A stretch of 64,000 nucleotides of DNA from positions 1 through 64,000 of the forward strand of contig NZ_BCXG01000009.1 of NCBI RefSeq assembly GCF_001894985.1, written 5' to 3'. This DNA comes from Rhodococcus tukisamuensis NBRC 100609. Lineage in GTDB: Bacteria; Actinomycetota; Actinomycetes; Mycobacteriales; Mycobacteriaceae. The position numbers were made by a program, and so were the translations under genes. Each line of letters starts with the position of its first letter. Position 1 is the first letter of the stretch. This document shows positions 53,133 to 61,978 of this stretch, in pieces. The notes below the pieces were generated by a model, which had not been told where the DNA came from, did not search any database, and saw only the letters and a list, made by a program, of their open reading frames with translations.

Positions 53133-53687
53133 GTGACCACCGCGCCGATTCTCGTCGTCTCCGCCACCGCCGGGGAGGCCTCCCATGTCCCCGACCGCTT
53201 CGAGGTGCTGGTCACCGGGATCGGCAAGGTGAACGCCGCCGTCGCGGTCACCGAGGCGCTGGCCCGCCACCGCCCCGGCGCGATGCCGTTGGTGGTCAAC
53301 ATCGGCACGGCGGGTGCGCTGCACGACCGGCACGCCGGGCTGTTCCTGCCGTCCGCGGCGCTCAACCACGACATCAGCGCGGAGGTGCTGCGGTCGCTCG
53401 GGCACCCGGTGCTGGACCGGATCGGTCTCGACGACGGCGACGGGACCGTGCTCGCGACCGGCGACGCGTTCGTCTCCGACGCGGCGGTGCGGGACGCGCT
53501 CGCAGTGCGGGCGGACCTGGTCGACATGGAGGGGTTCGCGGTGGCCTCGGCGTGCGCGCGGATGGGTGCGCGCTGCCGGCTGGTCAAGCACGTCAGCGAC
53601 CGGGCCGACGACTCCGCGATGGACTGGCCCGCCCAGGTCGACGCCAGTGCGCGGGTCCTCGCGCACTGGCTCACCCAGAACCTCTAG
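53133..53687 (+). CDS. Nucleosidase of the purine-nucleoside phosphorylase / MTAN superfamily
   Basis: The protein has 184 residues from GTG 53133. [19 protein letters not shown], the catalytic D-M-E-G-F-A-V-A region and a C-terminal S-D-R-A-D-D match MTA/SAH nucleosidase-like enzymes. It is shorter than typical MTAN (about 230). Its likely activity is cleavage of a purine nucleoside, possibly for NAD or methionine salvage. It diverges from nadE over 77 bp. Confidence 0.82.
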   Translation: MTTAPILVVSATAGEASHVPDRFEVLVTGIGKVNAAVAVTEALARHRPGAMPLVVNIGTAGALHDRHAGLFLPSAALNHDISAEVLRSLGHPVLDRIGLDDGDGTVLATGDAFVSDAAVRDALAVRADLVDMEGFAVASACARMGARCRLVKHVSDRADDSAMDWPAQVDASARVLAHWLTQNL

Positions 53688-53730
53688 GGCAGGGGCTCGC
53701 CCCTCCAGGGCCGGGACAGGGGGAGTCGCG

Positions 53731-54516
53731 CTACTGGGCGTGCAGGCCCAGGCCGTGACCCTCGGCGTTCATGATGCGCAGCCGGTCGGCGTCGATCGTC
53801 GCGGTGGTCTCGCCGGACAACGCGGTCAGCACGGCCTGCTCGATCTCGGCGGTCTCCGGCGTGCACGCCATCCGGGTGACGCCGAGGGGGCCGAAGGTCA
53901 CCTTCTCGCCGGCGACCTGTGCGGTGCCGAACATCCGGTTGCAGCCGGTGAAGCCGGTGACGGCGCCGTCGGCGGCGATCTGCAGCGACGGCTGTGCGGT
54001 CTCGAGCGCGCGTGAGGTGGTGATGGCGGTCGGGGTGATCAGCGTGTCGACGATCCAGACGGTGTCGGTCAGCGGGCGGTCCGGCTGCGCGACCTTCTTG
54101 TCGAGCAGGGTGACGGTGGCGTTGTCGGTGCGCAGGGCGAGGGTGTTGCCGTCGAGGCTCCAGCGCGGGTTCTCCTCGAAGAACCCGGTCATCCACTGGT
54201 CGGACAGGGCGGCGTCGCCGACGCAGGCCATCATCGTCATCGCCAGCGGTCCGGTGTCGATGGTGCCGCCGGAGAGGTCGGCGCTGCCCGTCGCGCGATT
54301 GCAGCCCGCGTGCATGGCGATCCGGTCGGGCTCGGGGAAGGCGACGGTCAGCGGCCCGCCGCCCGGGATCGTGGTGCCCTCGACGTCGGTGGAGACGAAC
54401 GTGCGTCCCAGCAGCTCGGCGTTCGGCGGTCCGTCGCTGGCGACCGCGGAGTTCGAGCAGGCCGTCAGGGTGAGCGCGGTGAAGAGGGCAAGTCCGGCGG
54501 CGCGACTGATGTGCAT
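53731..54516 (-). CDS. Lipoprotein with two META (HslJ-like) domains
   Basis: This 261-residue protein has a lipobox L-T-A-C at residues 17-20. Each half carries a META domain: G-C-N-R-A-T-G with M-M-A-C, then G-C-N-R-M-F-G with R-M-A-C. The repeated C-N-R and M-x-C pairs suggest one disulfide per domain. It should sit on the outer face of the membrane. The function of META lipoproteins is unknown; stress roles are proposed in other bacteria. Confidence 0.88.
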   Translation of the reverse strand: MHISRAAGLALFTALTLTACSNSAVASDGPPNAELLGRTFVSTDVEGTTIPGGGPLTVAFPEPDRIAMHAGCNRATGSADLSGGTIDTGPLAMTMMACVGDAALSDQWMTGFFEENPRWSLDGNTLALRTDNATVTLLDKKVAQPDRPLTDTVWIVDTLITPTAITTSRALETAQPSLQIAADGAVTGFTGCNRMFGTAQVAGEKVTFGPLGVTRMACTPETAEIEQAVLTALSGETTATIDADRLRIMNAEGHGLGLHAQ

Positions 54517-54525
54517 ATCCGGAGC

Positions 54526-55137
54526 CTAGCCAGCACTTGGGGTTCCGGTGACGAGGCGCACCAGGGTCTCCCAGCCGTCGGCGATCCGGTCGACGGGCAT
54601 GTGCAGCTCGCGGATCTGGTAGAGGACGAGGCCTGCCTCCAGGGTGGCGAGCAGTGCCTGGGCGAGGAGTTCGAGGTCGCCTGCGGCCCCGGTCTGGCGC
54701 AGCAACGCGACCACATGGGTGAGGCTGACCTGCCGGGCGGGGCCGCCGAACCGGAGTTCGGGGGAGACCTCGACCGCGCGCAGGGTGTCGCCCTGCAGTT
54801 CCACGATGGCCAGTCGGGCGCGGCCGAAGGCGATCAGTCGGGCCACGGCGTCGGCGCCCGGTCCCAGCGGCGGCGGACCGGTGAGAAACGCGCCCTGCAG
54901 TTCGTGCTCGCTGTGGTCGAGCAGGGATTGCATCAGCCCGGATCGGCTGCCGAACCGTCGGAACACTGTGCCCTTGCCCACACCGGCGCGCTCCGCGACC
55001 GCATCCATGGTGACCGCGTCGGCGCCGCGCTCGGAGACCAGCGCGGTGGCCGCTTCCAGTAGCAATGCGCGGTTGCGGACGGCGTCGCAGCGTTCGGCGT
55101 CGGGGCCGTCGGCCATCGGGATCGGGGTGTTCTGCAC
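54526..55137 (-). CDS. TetR-family transcriptional regulator
   Basis: The protein has about 203 residues from GTG 55137; ATG 55116 and GTG 55164 are alternatives and none has a clear ribosome site. The helix-turn-helix is in A-D-A-V-T-M-D-A-V-A-E-R-A-G-V-G-K-G-T-V-F-R-R-F-G. The ligand domain has no recognised relative. It diverges from the FMN-reductase gene and is 9 bp from the META lipoprotein, so the reductase is its likely target. Confidence 0.85.
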   Translation of the reverse strand: MQNTPIPMADGPDAERCDAVRNRALLLEAATALVSERGADAVTMDAVAERAGVGKGTVFRRFGSRSGLMQSLLDHSEHELQGAFLTGPPPLGPGADAVARLIAFGRARLAIVELQGDTLRAVEVSPELRFGGPARQVSLTHVVALLRQTGAAGDLELLAQALLATLEAGLVLYQIRELHMPVDRIADGWETLVRLVTGTPSAG

Positions 55138-55236
55138 GCCGCGATCGTAGCCGCCCGGGAACACAAGTGGACCGCAGTCCGTTTATGCTGTTGCATCTTC
55201 AACTGCATCGCCCCCGGACCCCGAAGGAATCTCTAC

Positions 55237-55803
55237 ATGACTGACACCCGTGTTCTCGTCCTCGTCGGCAGCCTGCGCGCCGGCTCCGTCAATCGGCAGC
55301 TCGCCGAGACTGCGGTCGCCCACGCTCCCGAGGGTGCCGAACTGACGGTGTTCGACGGCCTGGCCGTGGTCCCCTTCTACAACGAGGACGTCGACGTCCC
55401 CGGCGCGACCATCCCGGGCGCCGACGAGCTGCGCGCCGCCGCGGCCGCGGCCGACGCGCTGCTGCTGGTCACCCCCGAGTACAACGGCACCATGCCCGCC
55501 GTGCTCAAGAACGCGATCGACTGGATCTCGCGGCCCTACGGCGCCGGCGCGGTCTCCGGCAAGCCGGTCGCCGTGATCAGCGCCTCGCCGAGCCCGAACG
55601 GTGCGCAGTGGGCGCATGCCGAGGCCCGCAAGGCCGTGGGCATCGCGGGCGGCAAGGTCGTCGAGGACGTCACCCTGTCCATCGGCGCCACCCATGAGAA
55701 GTTCGGTGCCGGCCACCCCAGCGAGAATGCGGAGATCGTGGCCGAGGTCACGAAGGCGGTCGCCGAGCTCGTCGCGGCCGCGAAGGACCTCGTCGACGCC
55801 TAG
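55237..55803 (+). CDS. NADPH-dependent FMN reductase
   Basis: This 188-residue flavodoxin-fold protein has the FMN loop G-S-L-R-A-G-S-V-N-R-Q-L near the N-terminus and P-E-Y-N-G-T-M-P-A-V-L-K-N-A-I-D-W, the hallmark of the NADPH-dependent FMN-reductase / chromate-reductase family. It reduces FMN, quinones or azo compounds. It is probably repressed by the divergent TetR regulator. Confidence 0.9.
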   Translation: MTDTRVLVLVGSLRAGSVNRQLAETAVAHAPEGAELTVFDGLAVVPFYNEDVDVPGATIPGADELRAAAAAADALLLVTPEYNGTMPAVLKNAIDWISRPYGAGAVSGKPVAVISASPSPNGAQWAHAEARKAVGIAGGKVVEDVTLSIGATHEKFGAGHPSENAEIVAEVTKAVAELVAAAKDLVDA

Positions 55804-55833
55804 TCAACTGACTACTCGGTCCCGTACCGACAC

Positions 55834-55878
55834 GTGAGGCCCCGGCCGGATGCATCCAGCATCCGGCCGGGGCCTCAC
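55834..55878. terminator. Bidirectional terminator between FMN reductase and esterase
   Basis: The 20-bp inverted repeat GTGAGGCCCCGGCCGGATGC / GCATCCGGCCGGGGCCTCAC has a 5-nt loop and lies between convergent genes. Confidence 0.8.
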
Positions 55879-55907
55879 TGTGTCCGGGGGGGGGCATCGT
55901 CGCCACG

Positions 55908-57389
55908 TCACCGCACGCCGTCCCACAGCGCCCGCAGGGTGGGGTTCGGGTCGGTGACCAAGGGATCGTCGGCGCCGAACCGCCGGACCGTGCGGTCGCT
56001 GCCGTAGGCGGGCCAGCCCGGGTTGCCCTTGTCCACGAACGACACCCAGGCGCGGTGCATCTCGTCGGCCAACTCCTGTGGCGGCTGGGCCCCCGCCAGC
56101 GGTCTGCCCGCGGCGTCGTGCAGGGTGTCGAACACGAAGCTGATCTCCAGGCCGTGGGTGGCACCCAGGCGGCCGTCGAATTGTGGTGACGGCCAGGCAA
56201 ACTCGTAGACGAAGGTGTCGGCGGCGTGATCGGCCCGGGCCTCGGCGGCCCGGATCGCGGGGATCGTGAAGGTGCGGTCGCGCAACACCGCGGCCAGCAC
56301 GTCGCCGGGGGTCGAGCCCGGGCGGGCCCGGTGGTAGGCCGGCAGCGCGGTCGCCGCGTCGAGGCCGAGTGCGGTGGCGGTCAGGGCCAGCGCGTCCTCG
56401 CCGACCGCGTCGGCGATCCCGGTCGGCGTCAGGAACAGGGTGAACTCGTCGGCGTTGGTGCCGATCAACAGGTCCACGTCGGCGCCGGCGCCCGCGGCGA
56501 GTGCGTCGACCGGGCGGGCGGTGAGGACCTCGCCGTCGACGCACGGCTCGAACGCCATCGAGTCGGCGGCGATCTCGCCCCACAGCTCGGGGTTCGGTTC
56601 GCGGGCGATCCGTGCGGACAACTCGGCCTGCGCCGCGGTGAGGTCGGTGGCCGGGACCGAGGCGAACCCCTCGACCGTCGGCGGCACCGAGAGCTGCTCG
56701 GCCAGCGCCGCGGTCACCCGGCGCGCGGTCTCGGCGGCCATCACGTGATGGCCGGCGCCGCTCTGCGCCACGGCCCGTCCGAACAGCCCCGCAGACTCGG
56801 GCATGGACAACAGCGTCGTCACGCTCATCGCGCCCGCCGACTCGCCGGCGACGGTGACCCGGTCCGGATCGCCGCCGAAGCAGCCGATGTTCTCGCGGAC
56901 CCAGCGCAGGGCCGCGAGCTGGTCGAGCACCCCACGGTTCGCCGGGGCGTCGTCGATCAGCAGGAACCCCTCGGCTCCCAGCCGGTAGTTGACCGTGACG
57001 CAGACGACCCCGTCCCGCGCGAACGCGGTCCCGTCGTACAGGCTGACCGCGCCCGAGCCGTGGACGAAGGCGCCGCCGTGCAGCCAGACCAGCACCGGCA
57101 GCCGGCCGTCGAGATCCGGGGTCCAGACGTTGAGGTTGAGGTAGTCGTCGCCGGCGATCACGGGTTCGGGCAACAGTTTCGCCAGCGGGTCCGGGTACGG
57201 GGGTTTGGGCGCGGTCGGGCCGTAGCCGGTCGCGTCGCGGAGCCAGTCCCAGTGCGGCGCGGGCGACGGCGCCGTGAACCGGCGCCGGCCGTCCGGCGCG
57301 GCCGCGTAGGGGATCCCCTTGAAGGAGAGCACCCCGTCGTGCGCCGCCCCCCGCATCGCTCCCTGGGCGATCGAGACCAGTGGTTCCAC
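55908..57389 (-). CDS. Type-B carboxylesterase
   Basis: The protein has 493 residues from GTG 57389; GGAGG is five bases upstream, so the longer frame to 57608 is rejected. The N-terminal F-K-G-I-P-Y-A, the oxyanion H-G-G-A-F and the nucleophile G-E-S-A-G-A with S184 are clear. G-T-N-A-D-E-F and later T-H-G-L-E-I supply acid and His. There is no signal peptide, so it is likely intracellular. The substrate is unknown. It diverges from a MarR regulator. Confidence 0.9.
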   Translation of the reverse strand: MEPLVSIAQGAMRGAAHDGVLSFKGIPYAAAPDGRRRFTAPSPAPHWDWLRDATGYGPTAPKPPYPDPLAKLLPEPVIAGDDYLNLNVWTPDLDGRLPVLVWLHGGAFVHGSGAVSLYDGTAFARDGVVCVTVNYRLGAEGFLLIDDAPANRGVLDQLAALRWVRENIGCFGGDPDRVTVAGESAGAMSVTTLLSMPESAGLFGRAVAQSGAGHHVMAAETARRVTAALAEQLSVPPTVEGFASVPATDLTAAQAELSARIAREPNPELWGEIAADSMAFEPCVDGEVLTARPVDALAAGAGADVDLLIGTNADEFTLFLTPTGIADAVGEDALALTATALGLDAATALPAYHRARPGSTPGDVLAAVLRDRTFTIPAIRAAEARADHAADTFVYEFAWPSPQFDGRLGATHGLEISFVFDTLHDAAGRPLAGAQPPQELADEMHRAWVSFVDKGNPGWPAYGSDRTVRRFGADDPLVTDPNPTLRALWDGVR

Positions 57390-57537
57390 GTCTGCCTCCG
57401 ATGGTCGGGTCCACCGTTCGGGAACTGAAGGTGTGTCTGCGCCGACGCGCCGCGGGGCGGAAATCGCCATCGCGGTGCCCGGAGACGGTGGGCTACTGAT
57501 TTGATGGTCGCGCACATCGACGTGAAGGGATACCCGC

Positions 57538-57960
57538 GTGGCTTCGGATCCGATCACCGACCTCGAGGTCGAACTGGTGGACATGTGGCGCCGGGGCGGC
57601 ATTCGCATGCGCGAGCGCGCGCACCGGATCCATCCCCGCCTGGACCCGTCCTGCTACCCGCTGCTGATGTTGCTGACCCGACGGGACGAGGCGGTGCCGA
57701 TGTCCGAGCTGATCGACCACCTCGGGGTCGAGAAGTCGACGCTCAGCCGGCAGATCGACGCGGTGACGCGACTCGGGCTGGCGCGGCGGATCCCGGATCC
57801 CGAGGATGCGCGGGCGAAGCTTGTCGAGCTCACCGAGGAGGGGCGGAGCAGGCTGGGTCAGCAGCGCGCGGAGGGGATCGCGCAGTGGCGCCGGGACCTG
57901 TCCCAGTGGGATCCGGTGGACGTGCGGATGCTGACCGCGCTGCTGCGTCGCCTCGGGTAG
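57538..57960 (+). CDS. MarR-family regulator (first)
   Basis: The protein has 140 residues. The winged helix shows V-P-M-S-E-L-I-D-H-L-G-V-E-K-S-T-L-S-R-Q and the wing R-R-I-P-D-P-E-D-A-R. GTG 57538 is preceded by GAAGGGA. Its divergent neighbour is the carboxylesterase, the natural candidate target. It is unlike the second MarR outside the helix-turn-helix. Confidence 0.88.
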   Translation: MASDPITDLEVELVDMWRRGGIRMRERAHRIHPRLDPSCYPLLMLLTRRDEAVPMSELIDHLGVEKSTLSRQIDAVTRLGLARRIPDPEDARAKLVELTEEGRSRLGQQRAEGIAQWRRDLSQWDPVDVRMLTALLRRLG

Positions 57961-57982
57961 TCCGACCGCCTCGTCACCTTGA

Positions 57983-58030
57983 TAGTTGATGGACGCAACT
58001 AACTGATGCTATGGTTGCAAGTATCAACTA
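57983..58030. promoter_or_regulatory. Two MarR-type operator boxes before the efflux operon
   Basis: Box 1 (57983-58001) is TAGTTG-N7-CAACTA. Box 2 (58013-58030) read on the minus strand is TAGTTGATACTTGCAACC, which shares TAGTTGAT and GCAAC with box 1. The pair is inverted, immediately upstream of the second marR gene, and overlaps its probable promoter. This is the usual arrangement for MarR auto-repression. Confidence 0.6.
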
Positions 58031-58042
58031 AAAGGAGTGGGA

Positions 58043-58507
58043 ATGATCAGCCCGGAAGCCGCGTCAGAACTGATCGACGCCCTGCGGGGGGTGGTGCTGC
58101 GCAGCCGCGCGGTGGCCGCCGGCCAGCAGAGCGCGGGGGCGCTCCCACCGCCGCTGGGTGCGCTGCTCACGCGGATCGAGTGCTCGGCGGGGCACCGGCC
58201 CAGTGCGCTCGCGGAGGAACTGTGGGTGACCCAGTCGGCGCTCAGCCGCCAGGTGGCGCAGGCCGAGGCGCTCGGATACGTCCAGCGACACCCGGATCCG
58301 CTCGACGGCCGGGCCGCGTTGCTGTCGCTGACGGAGGCCGGCGCCGAGGCGCTGCGCCGCCATCGCGAGATGCGGGCCCGCTGGGTCCACACCGCGCTCG
58401 CGGACTGGACCGAGGACGAGGTCGGTGACCTGACGGCCCGCCTGGACCGATTCTGTGCCGCCATCGAGGCGGGCGCCAACCACCCGGTGACCCCCGCCGG
58501 TCGCTGA
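58043..58507 (+). CDS. MarR-family regulator of the downstream efflux pump
   Basis: The protein has 154 residues from ATG 58043, five bases after AAAGGAG; GTG 58037 overlaps that site. H-R-P-S-A-L-A-E-E-L-W-V-T-Q-S-A-L-S-R-Q forms the helix-turn-helix and R-H-P-D-P-L-D-G-R the wing. The efflux gene follows 80 bp later. It probably represses itself and the pump until a ligand binds. Confidence 0.9.
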   Translation: MISPEAASELIDALRGVVLRSRAVAAGQQSAGALPPPLGALLTRIECSAGHRPSALAEELWVTQSALSRQVAQAEALGYVQRHPDPLDGRAALLSLTEAGAEALRRHREMRARWVHTALADWTEDEVGDLTARLDRFCAAIEAGANHPVTPAGR

Positions 58508-58544
58508 CCCTCGCCGGTCCCTGACCCTCGCCGGTCCCTGACTC
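58494..58544 (+). repeat. Three 17-bp tandem units at the end of marR
   Basis: The units TCGCCGGTCCCTGACCC (58511-58527), a near copy (58528-58544) and a diverged copy (58494-58510) run through the marR stop. Each unit offers a TGA, which may create nested stops. Confidence 0.75.
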
Positions 58545-58587
58545 TGCCCATCACACCGCACCACCCAACAGCCCGAGGAGCCACATC

Positions 58588-60315
58588 GTGAGCAACCCCG
58601 CGTCCCAGGACGCTCCGCCCGTAAGAGAAGGGTCGTCCGGTGACGGCCGGATGACCCATCGTCAGCGCATCGAGGCCCTGATCGGCCTCATGATGGGCAT
58701 GTTCGTCGCGCTGCTGTCGTCGACGATCGTCTCCAACGCCCTGCCGACCATCATCACCGACCTGCACGGCACCCAGGACCAGTACACCTGGGTGGTCACG
58801 GCCACCCTGCTGGCCTCCACCGCGACCACCCCGATCTGGGGTAAGTTCGCCGACCTGGTCAGCAAGAAGATGCTGGTGCAGTTGTCGCTGCTGGTGTTCA
58901 CCCTCGGTTCGGTGCTGTCCGGCCTGGCGACGTCGGTGCCGATGCTGATCGGTTTCCGCGCGGTCCAGGGACTGGGCCTCGGCGGACTGCAGGCGCTGGT
59001 CATGATCGTCATCGCCGCGATGTTCAGCCCCCGGGAACGCGGCCGCTACCAGGGCCCCCTGGCGGCGGTCATGTCGCTCGCCACGGTCGCCGGCCCGCTG
59101 ATCGGCGGCGTCATCGTCGACACCAGCTGGCTCGGCTGGCGCTGGACGTTCTACGTGGGCGTCCCGCTGGCGATCGTCGCGCTGGTCGTCATCCAGCGGA
59201 CCCTGAACCTGCCCGTCGTCAAGCGCGACGTGAAGGTGGACTACCTCGGCGCCACCCTCATCGCCGGCGGTGTCAGCGTCCTGCTGATCTGGGTCACCTT
59301 GGCGGGCAAGAACTTCGACTGGGCGTCCGGGATGTCGTTCGGGCTCGTCGCGCTGGGCGCCGTCCTGCTCGCGCTGGCGATCTTCACCGAGACCAAGGCC
59401 AGCGACCCGGTGGTGCCGCTGCGTCTCTTCCGTGACCGCACCATGACGCTGGCCACCCTCGCCAGCATCGCGGTCGGTGTCGCCATGTTCGGCGGCGCGG
59501 TGTTCCTCGGACAGTACTTCCAGATCGCCCGCGGCTACTCGCCGACCGCCGCCGGCCTGCTCACCCTGCCGATGGTGTTCGGGTCGATGCTGTCCTCGAC
59601 CGTCTCCGGCCAGCTGATCACCAAGTACGGCAAGTGGAAGCGCTTCCTGCTGATCGGCGCCACCGCCATGGCCGCCGGGTTCCTCCTGCTCGCCACCACC
59701 GACCACACCACCGACATGGCGCTGATCGGGGTCTACCTGTTCGTCCTCGGCGCCGGCATGGGCATGGCCATGCAGAACCTGGTGCTGCCGGTGCAGAACA
59801 ACGCCGCTCCCTCGGACCTGGGCGCGGCCACCGCCACGATCACGTTCTTCCGCTCGCTCGGCGGCGCGGCCGGCGTCTCGGTGCTCGGCGCGGTCCTGTC
59901 CTCGCACGTGGCGACGCTGACCACCCAGGGTCTCGTCGGCGCGGGAATCGACCCCGGGCCGTCGGCCGGGTCGGGTGCCGGGCTGTCGAACCTGAAGGAA
60001 CTGCCCGCCGCCGTCGGTGACATCGTCCGGGCGGCCTACGGCGACGCCACCGCCCGGGTGTTCCTCGTCTCCGGCGTCCTGGCGCTGCTCGGGCTGGTCG
60101 CGATCGCGTTCATGAAGGAGGTGGCGCTCAAGACCACCACAGGACTCGAACAGCTCGACCAGGAGCGGGCGGCGAACGTCGCCAAGGCAGACGGCCAGAC
60201 GACTGACGGCCAGGCGGTCGACGCGGCACTGGTCGCGGAGATCGACGAGGTCGAGCCCGCGCTCGCCGGCGGTACGGACGGTGCCGGTCGCGGCAGGCCC
60301 GCGGCCCACGCCTGA
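58588..60315 (+). CDS. DHA2-family (EmrB/QacA type, 14 helices) drug efflux pump
   Basis: The protein has 575 residues from GTG 58588. L-L-S-S-T-I-V-S-N-A-L-P-T-I is the family's helix-1 motif (D1 region). G-K-F-A-D-L-V-S-K-K is motif A, and G-P-L-I-G-G-V-I-V-D is motif C. A long cytoplasmic C-terminus (about 525-575) follows helix 14. It exports hydrophobic or cationic drugs using protons. It is controlled by the preceding MarR. Confidence 0.92.
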   Translation: MSNPASQDAPPVREGSSGDGRMTHRQRIEALIGLMMGMFVALLSSTIVSNALPTIITDLHGTQDQYTWVVTATLLASTATTPIWGKFADLVSKKMLVQLSLLVFTLGSVLSGLATSVPMLIGFRAVQGLGLGGLQALVMIVIAAMFSPRERGRYQGPLAAVMSLATVAGPLIGGVIVDTSWLGWRWTFYVGVPLAIVALVVIQRTLNLPVVKRDVKVDYLGATLIAGGVSVLLIWVTLAGKNFDWASGMSFGLVALGAVLLALAIFTETKASDPVVPLRLFRDRTMTLATLASIAVGVAMFGGAVFLGQYFQIARGYSPTAAGLLTLPMVFGSMLSSTVSGQLITKYGKWKRFLLIGATAMAAGFLLLATTDHTTDMALIGVYLFVLGAGMGMAMQNLVLPVQNNAAPSDLGAATATITFFRSLGGAAGVSVLGAVLSSHVATLTTQGLVGAGIDPGPSAGSGAGLSNLKELPAAVGDIVRAAYGDATARVFLVSGVLALLGLVAIAFMKEVALKTTTGLEQLDQERAANVAKADGQTTDGQAVDAALVAEIDEVEPALAGGTDGAGRGRPAAHA

Positions 60316-60331
60316 GCAACGCGGCAGACCG

Positions 60332-60378
60332 AACGCCCGCCGGAGGTGGTGATCCCACCGCCCCCGGCGGGCGTTTCG
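60332..60378 (+). terminator. Terminator after the efflux pump
   Basis: AACGCCCGCCGG / CCGGCGGGCGTT is a 12-bp outer stem, followed by T-C-G; an inner GGTGG/CCACC stem is possible. It ends 15 bp before the CHAP-protein gene. Confidence 0.75.
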
Positions 60379-60393
60379 CTACATTCGACTCCC

Positions 60394-60990
60394 ATGAGCA
60401 CCCTCGCGCCCACCCGTCGTCGCCGCACGGCGCTGTGGATCGCCGCCGTGGTCGCCGTGATCGCCGTTGTCGCCGCGGGTGTGGCGTTGATGCTGCCGAG
60501 CCGGTACCTGCCGTGGGACACCACCGCCTTCCCCGACGTCGACACGTCCGTGCTCTCGGCCGACCAGGCGAAGATCGTCGAGCTGCTCGAGGCCGAGCAC
60601 CGGGACCAGCGACCGGGCACCTTCTACGCGGAGGGCATCGAGGAGCCCTGGTGCGCGGACTTCGTGAGCTGGGTCATGCGGGAGGCCGGGCGGCCGCTGT
60701 CGAACCCGAACTCCGGGCACTGGCGGATTCCCGGCGTCTACACGCTGCAGGAGTACTACCAGTCGCAGGGCCGGTTCGAGGAGGTCGGCGGCGGATACGT
60801 TCCGACGGTCGGCGACGTGGTGCTCTACGACAACAGCAGCTGGGTCGGACAGCACACCAACTTCGTGGTCGCGGTCGACGGCGACACCGTGACGACCGTC
60901 GGTGGCAACGAGTTCGGCCGGATCCGGGTGCACACCGTGGACTGGGCGAGCGACTCCGCGGTCGTCGGGATCGGCCGGCTCGAGGCCTGA
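60394..60990 (+). CDS. Membrane-anchored CHAP-domain peptidoglycan amidase
   Basis: The protein has 198 residues from ATG 60394. An N-terminal basic stretch (R-R-R-R-T) and one helix (13-33) act as anchor or signal. The CHAP domain has catalytic C87 (P-W-C-A-D-F-V-S-W-V) and H154 (G-Q-H-T-N-F-V-V-A-V). Such enzymes cut peptide cross-bridges or the MurNAc-Ala bond. The longer frame from 60346 crosses the terminator and is rejected. Confidence 0.85.
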   Translation: MSTLAPTRRRRTALWIAAVVAVIAVVAAGVALMLPSRYLPWDTTAFPDVDTSVLSADQAKIVELLEAEHRDQRPGTFYAEGIEEPWCADFVSWVMREAGRPLSNPNSGHWRIPGVYTLQEYYQSQGRFEEVGGGYVPTVGDVVLYDNSSWVGQHTNFVVAVDGDTVTTVGGNEFGRIRVHTVDWASDSAVVGIGRLEA

Positions 60991-61009
60991 CCGACGCCGC
61001 GGCCGGTGG

Positions 61010-61828
61010 CTACAGTCCGGCCTCGGTGAGCGCGTCGTCGACGGTGTCGCGGACCTCGTCGAGGCTCTGGCCCGCGGACAGCCCGGCGACGGTGAGTTCC
61101 TCGATCCGGGCCTCCACCCGCCGGTAGCCGGCGAGCCAGCGCTCCTTGTCGGCCTGCCAGTACCCCATGACGTCGAAGCGGTCCGACGTCCAGCCCAGCT
61201 CGCGGCGGACGTGTCGGCGGATCCGCCGGGACGCGCCGGTCTCGCCGGCCGACCAGAGGTAGCCGGGGCCGGCCGGCAAGTCGAGGGTGGCGAGCCGGTC
61301 GGGCAGCGCGCTGGGGGTCAGGCCGTTGCCGGTCCCGTGCAGCCACGTCACGGTGAGGTCCGCCGGGGTGGTCCAGCGCTGTTCGTCCGCGGCCTCGGGA
61401 ACCTCGGCGATCAGGTGCGCGGCGACGCCGGCGGGCAGGGTCTCGACGATGCGCGCCGCCGCGGGCAGCGCACTCAGGTCCGCGAGCAGCAGTTGCCATC
61501 GCGCGTCGGCGGGCGGGCGGTACCAGCCCTTCGGCCGCGAGAGCCGCACCGGCATCCCCGGCGTCGCCCCACGCGCCCAGGCCGCGGCCGCGCCGCCGGC
61601 GTGCACCGCGAAGTCGACGTCGAGGGCGTGTGCGGCCGGGTCCCAGTGCCGGACGGTGTAGCTGCGGGCCTCGTCGCCGAACTCCACGAGCAGGCGCTCG
61701 TCGGGGTCGCCGCTGGAGGCGAAGCCGGCGAGCCCGGGCCCGGCGAACCGGATCCGGCGCAGGCTGGGGGAGACGGGCACCGCGGCCGTCACCGCGGCGT
61801 GGAACCGGGGTTCGTCGTCGGTGGGCAC
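61010..61828 (-). CDS. Siderophore-interacting flavoprotein (SIP family)
   Basis: This 272-residue protein has an FAD-binding N-domain with the motif R-S-Y-T-V-R (F-G-D-E-A-R-S-Y-T-V-R). The SIP C-terminal domain has W-S-A-G-E-T-G-A-S-R-R-I-R-R and G-Y-W. It reduces ferric siderophores to release Fe2+ in the cytoplasm. No siderophore synthesis or uptake genes are nearby, and no iron box was identified by eye. Confidence 0.9.
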   Translation of the reverse strand: MPTDDEPRFHAAVTAAVPVSPSLRRIRFAGPGLAGFASSGDPDERLLVEFGDEARSYTVRHWDPAAHALDVDFAVHAGGAAAAWARGATPGMPVRLSRPKGWYRPPADARWQLLLADLSALPAAARIVETLPAGVAAHLIAEVPEAADEQRWTTPADLTVTWLHGTGNGLTPSALPDRLATLDLPAGPGYLWSAGETGASRRIRRHVRRELGWTSDRFDVMGYWQADKERWLAGYRRVEARIEELTVAGLSAGQSLDEVRDTVDDALTEAGL

Positions 61829-61978
61829 GGGCCCACCCTAGGCGGCCGGTGACGTGGCCATGCACACGCCGGTGAGTGTGACCAGCAGCACCCAGTATTT
61901 GTGACGTGCGACACGCCGGTTCGCGACACGATTTGGCGACTTCGGGTGCTTACGACCAGGGAATTTCATCTTTGTCGT

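Noticed and set aside
57390-57608. Longer start for the carboxylesterase
   Set aside because: The extension is unconserved and runs over the start of the divergent MarR gene; GTG 57389 has a strong ribosome site.
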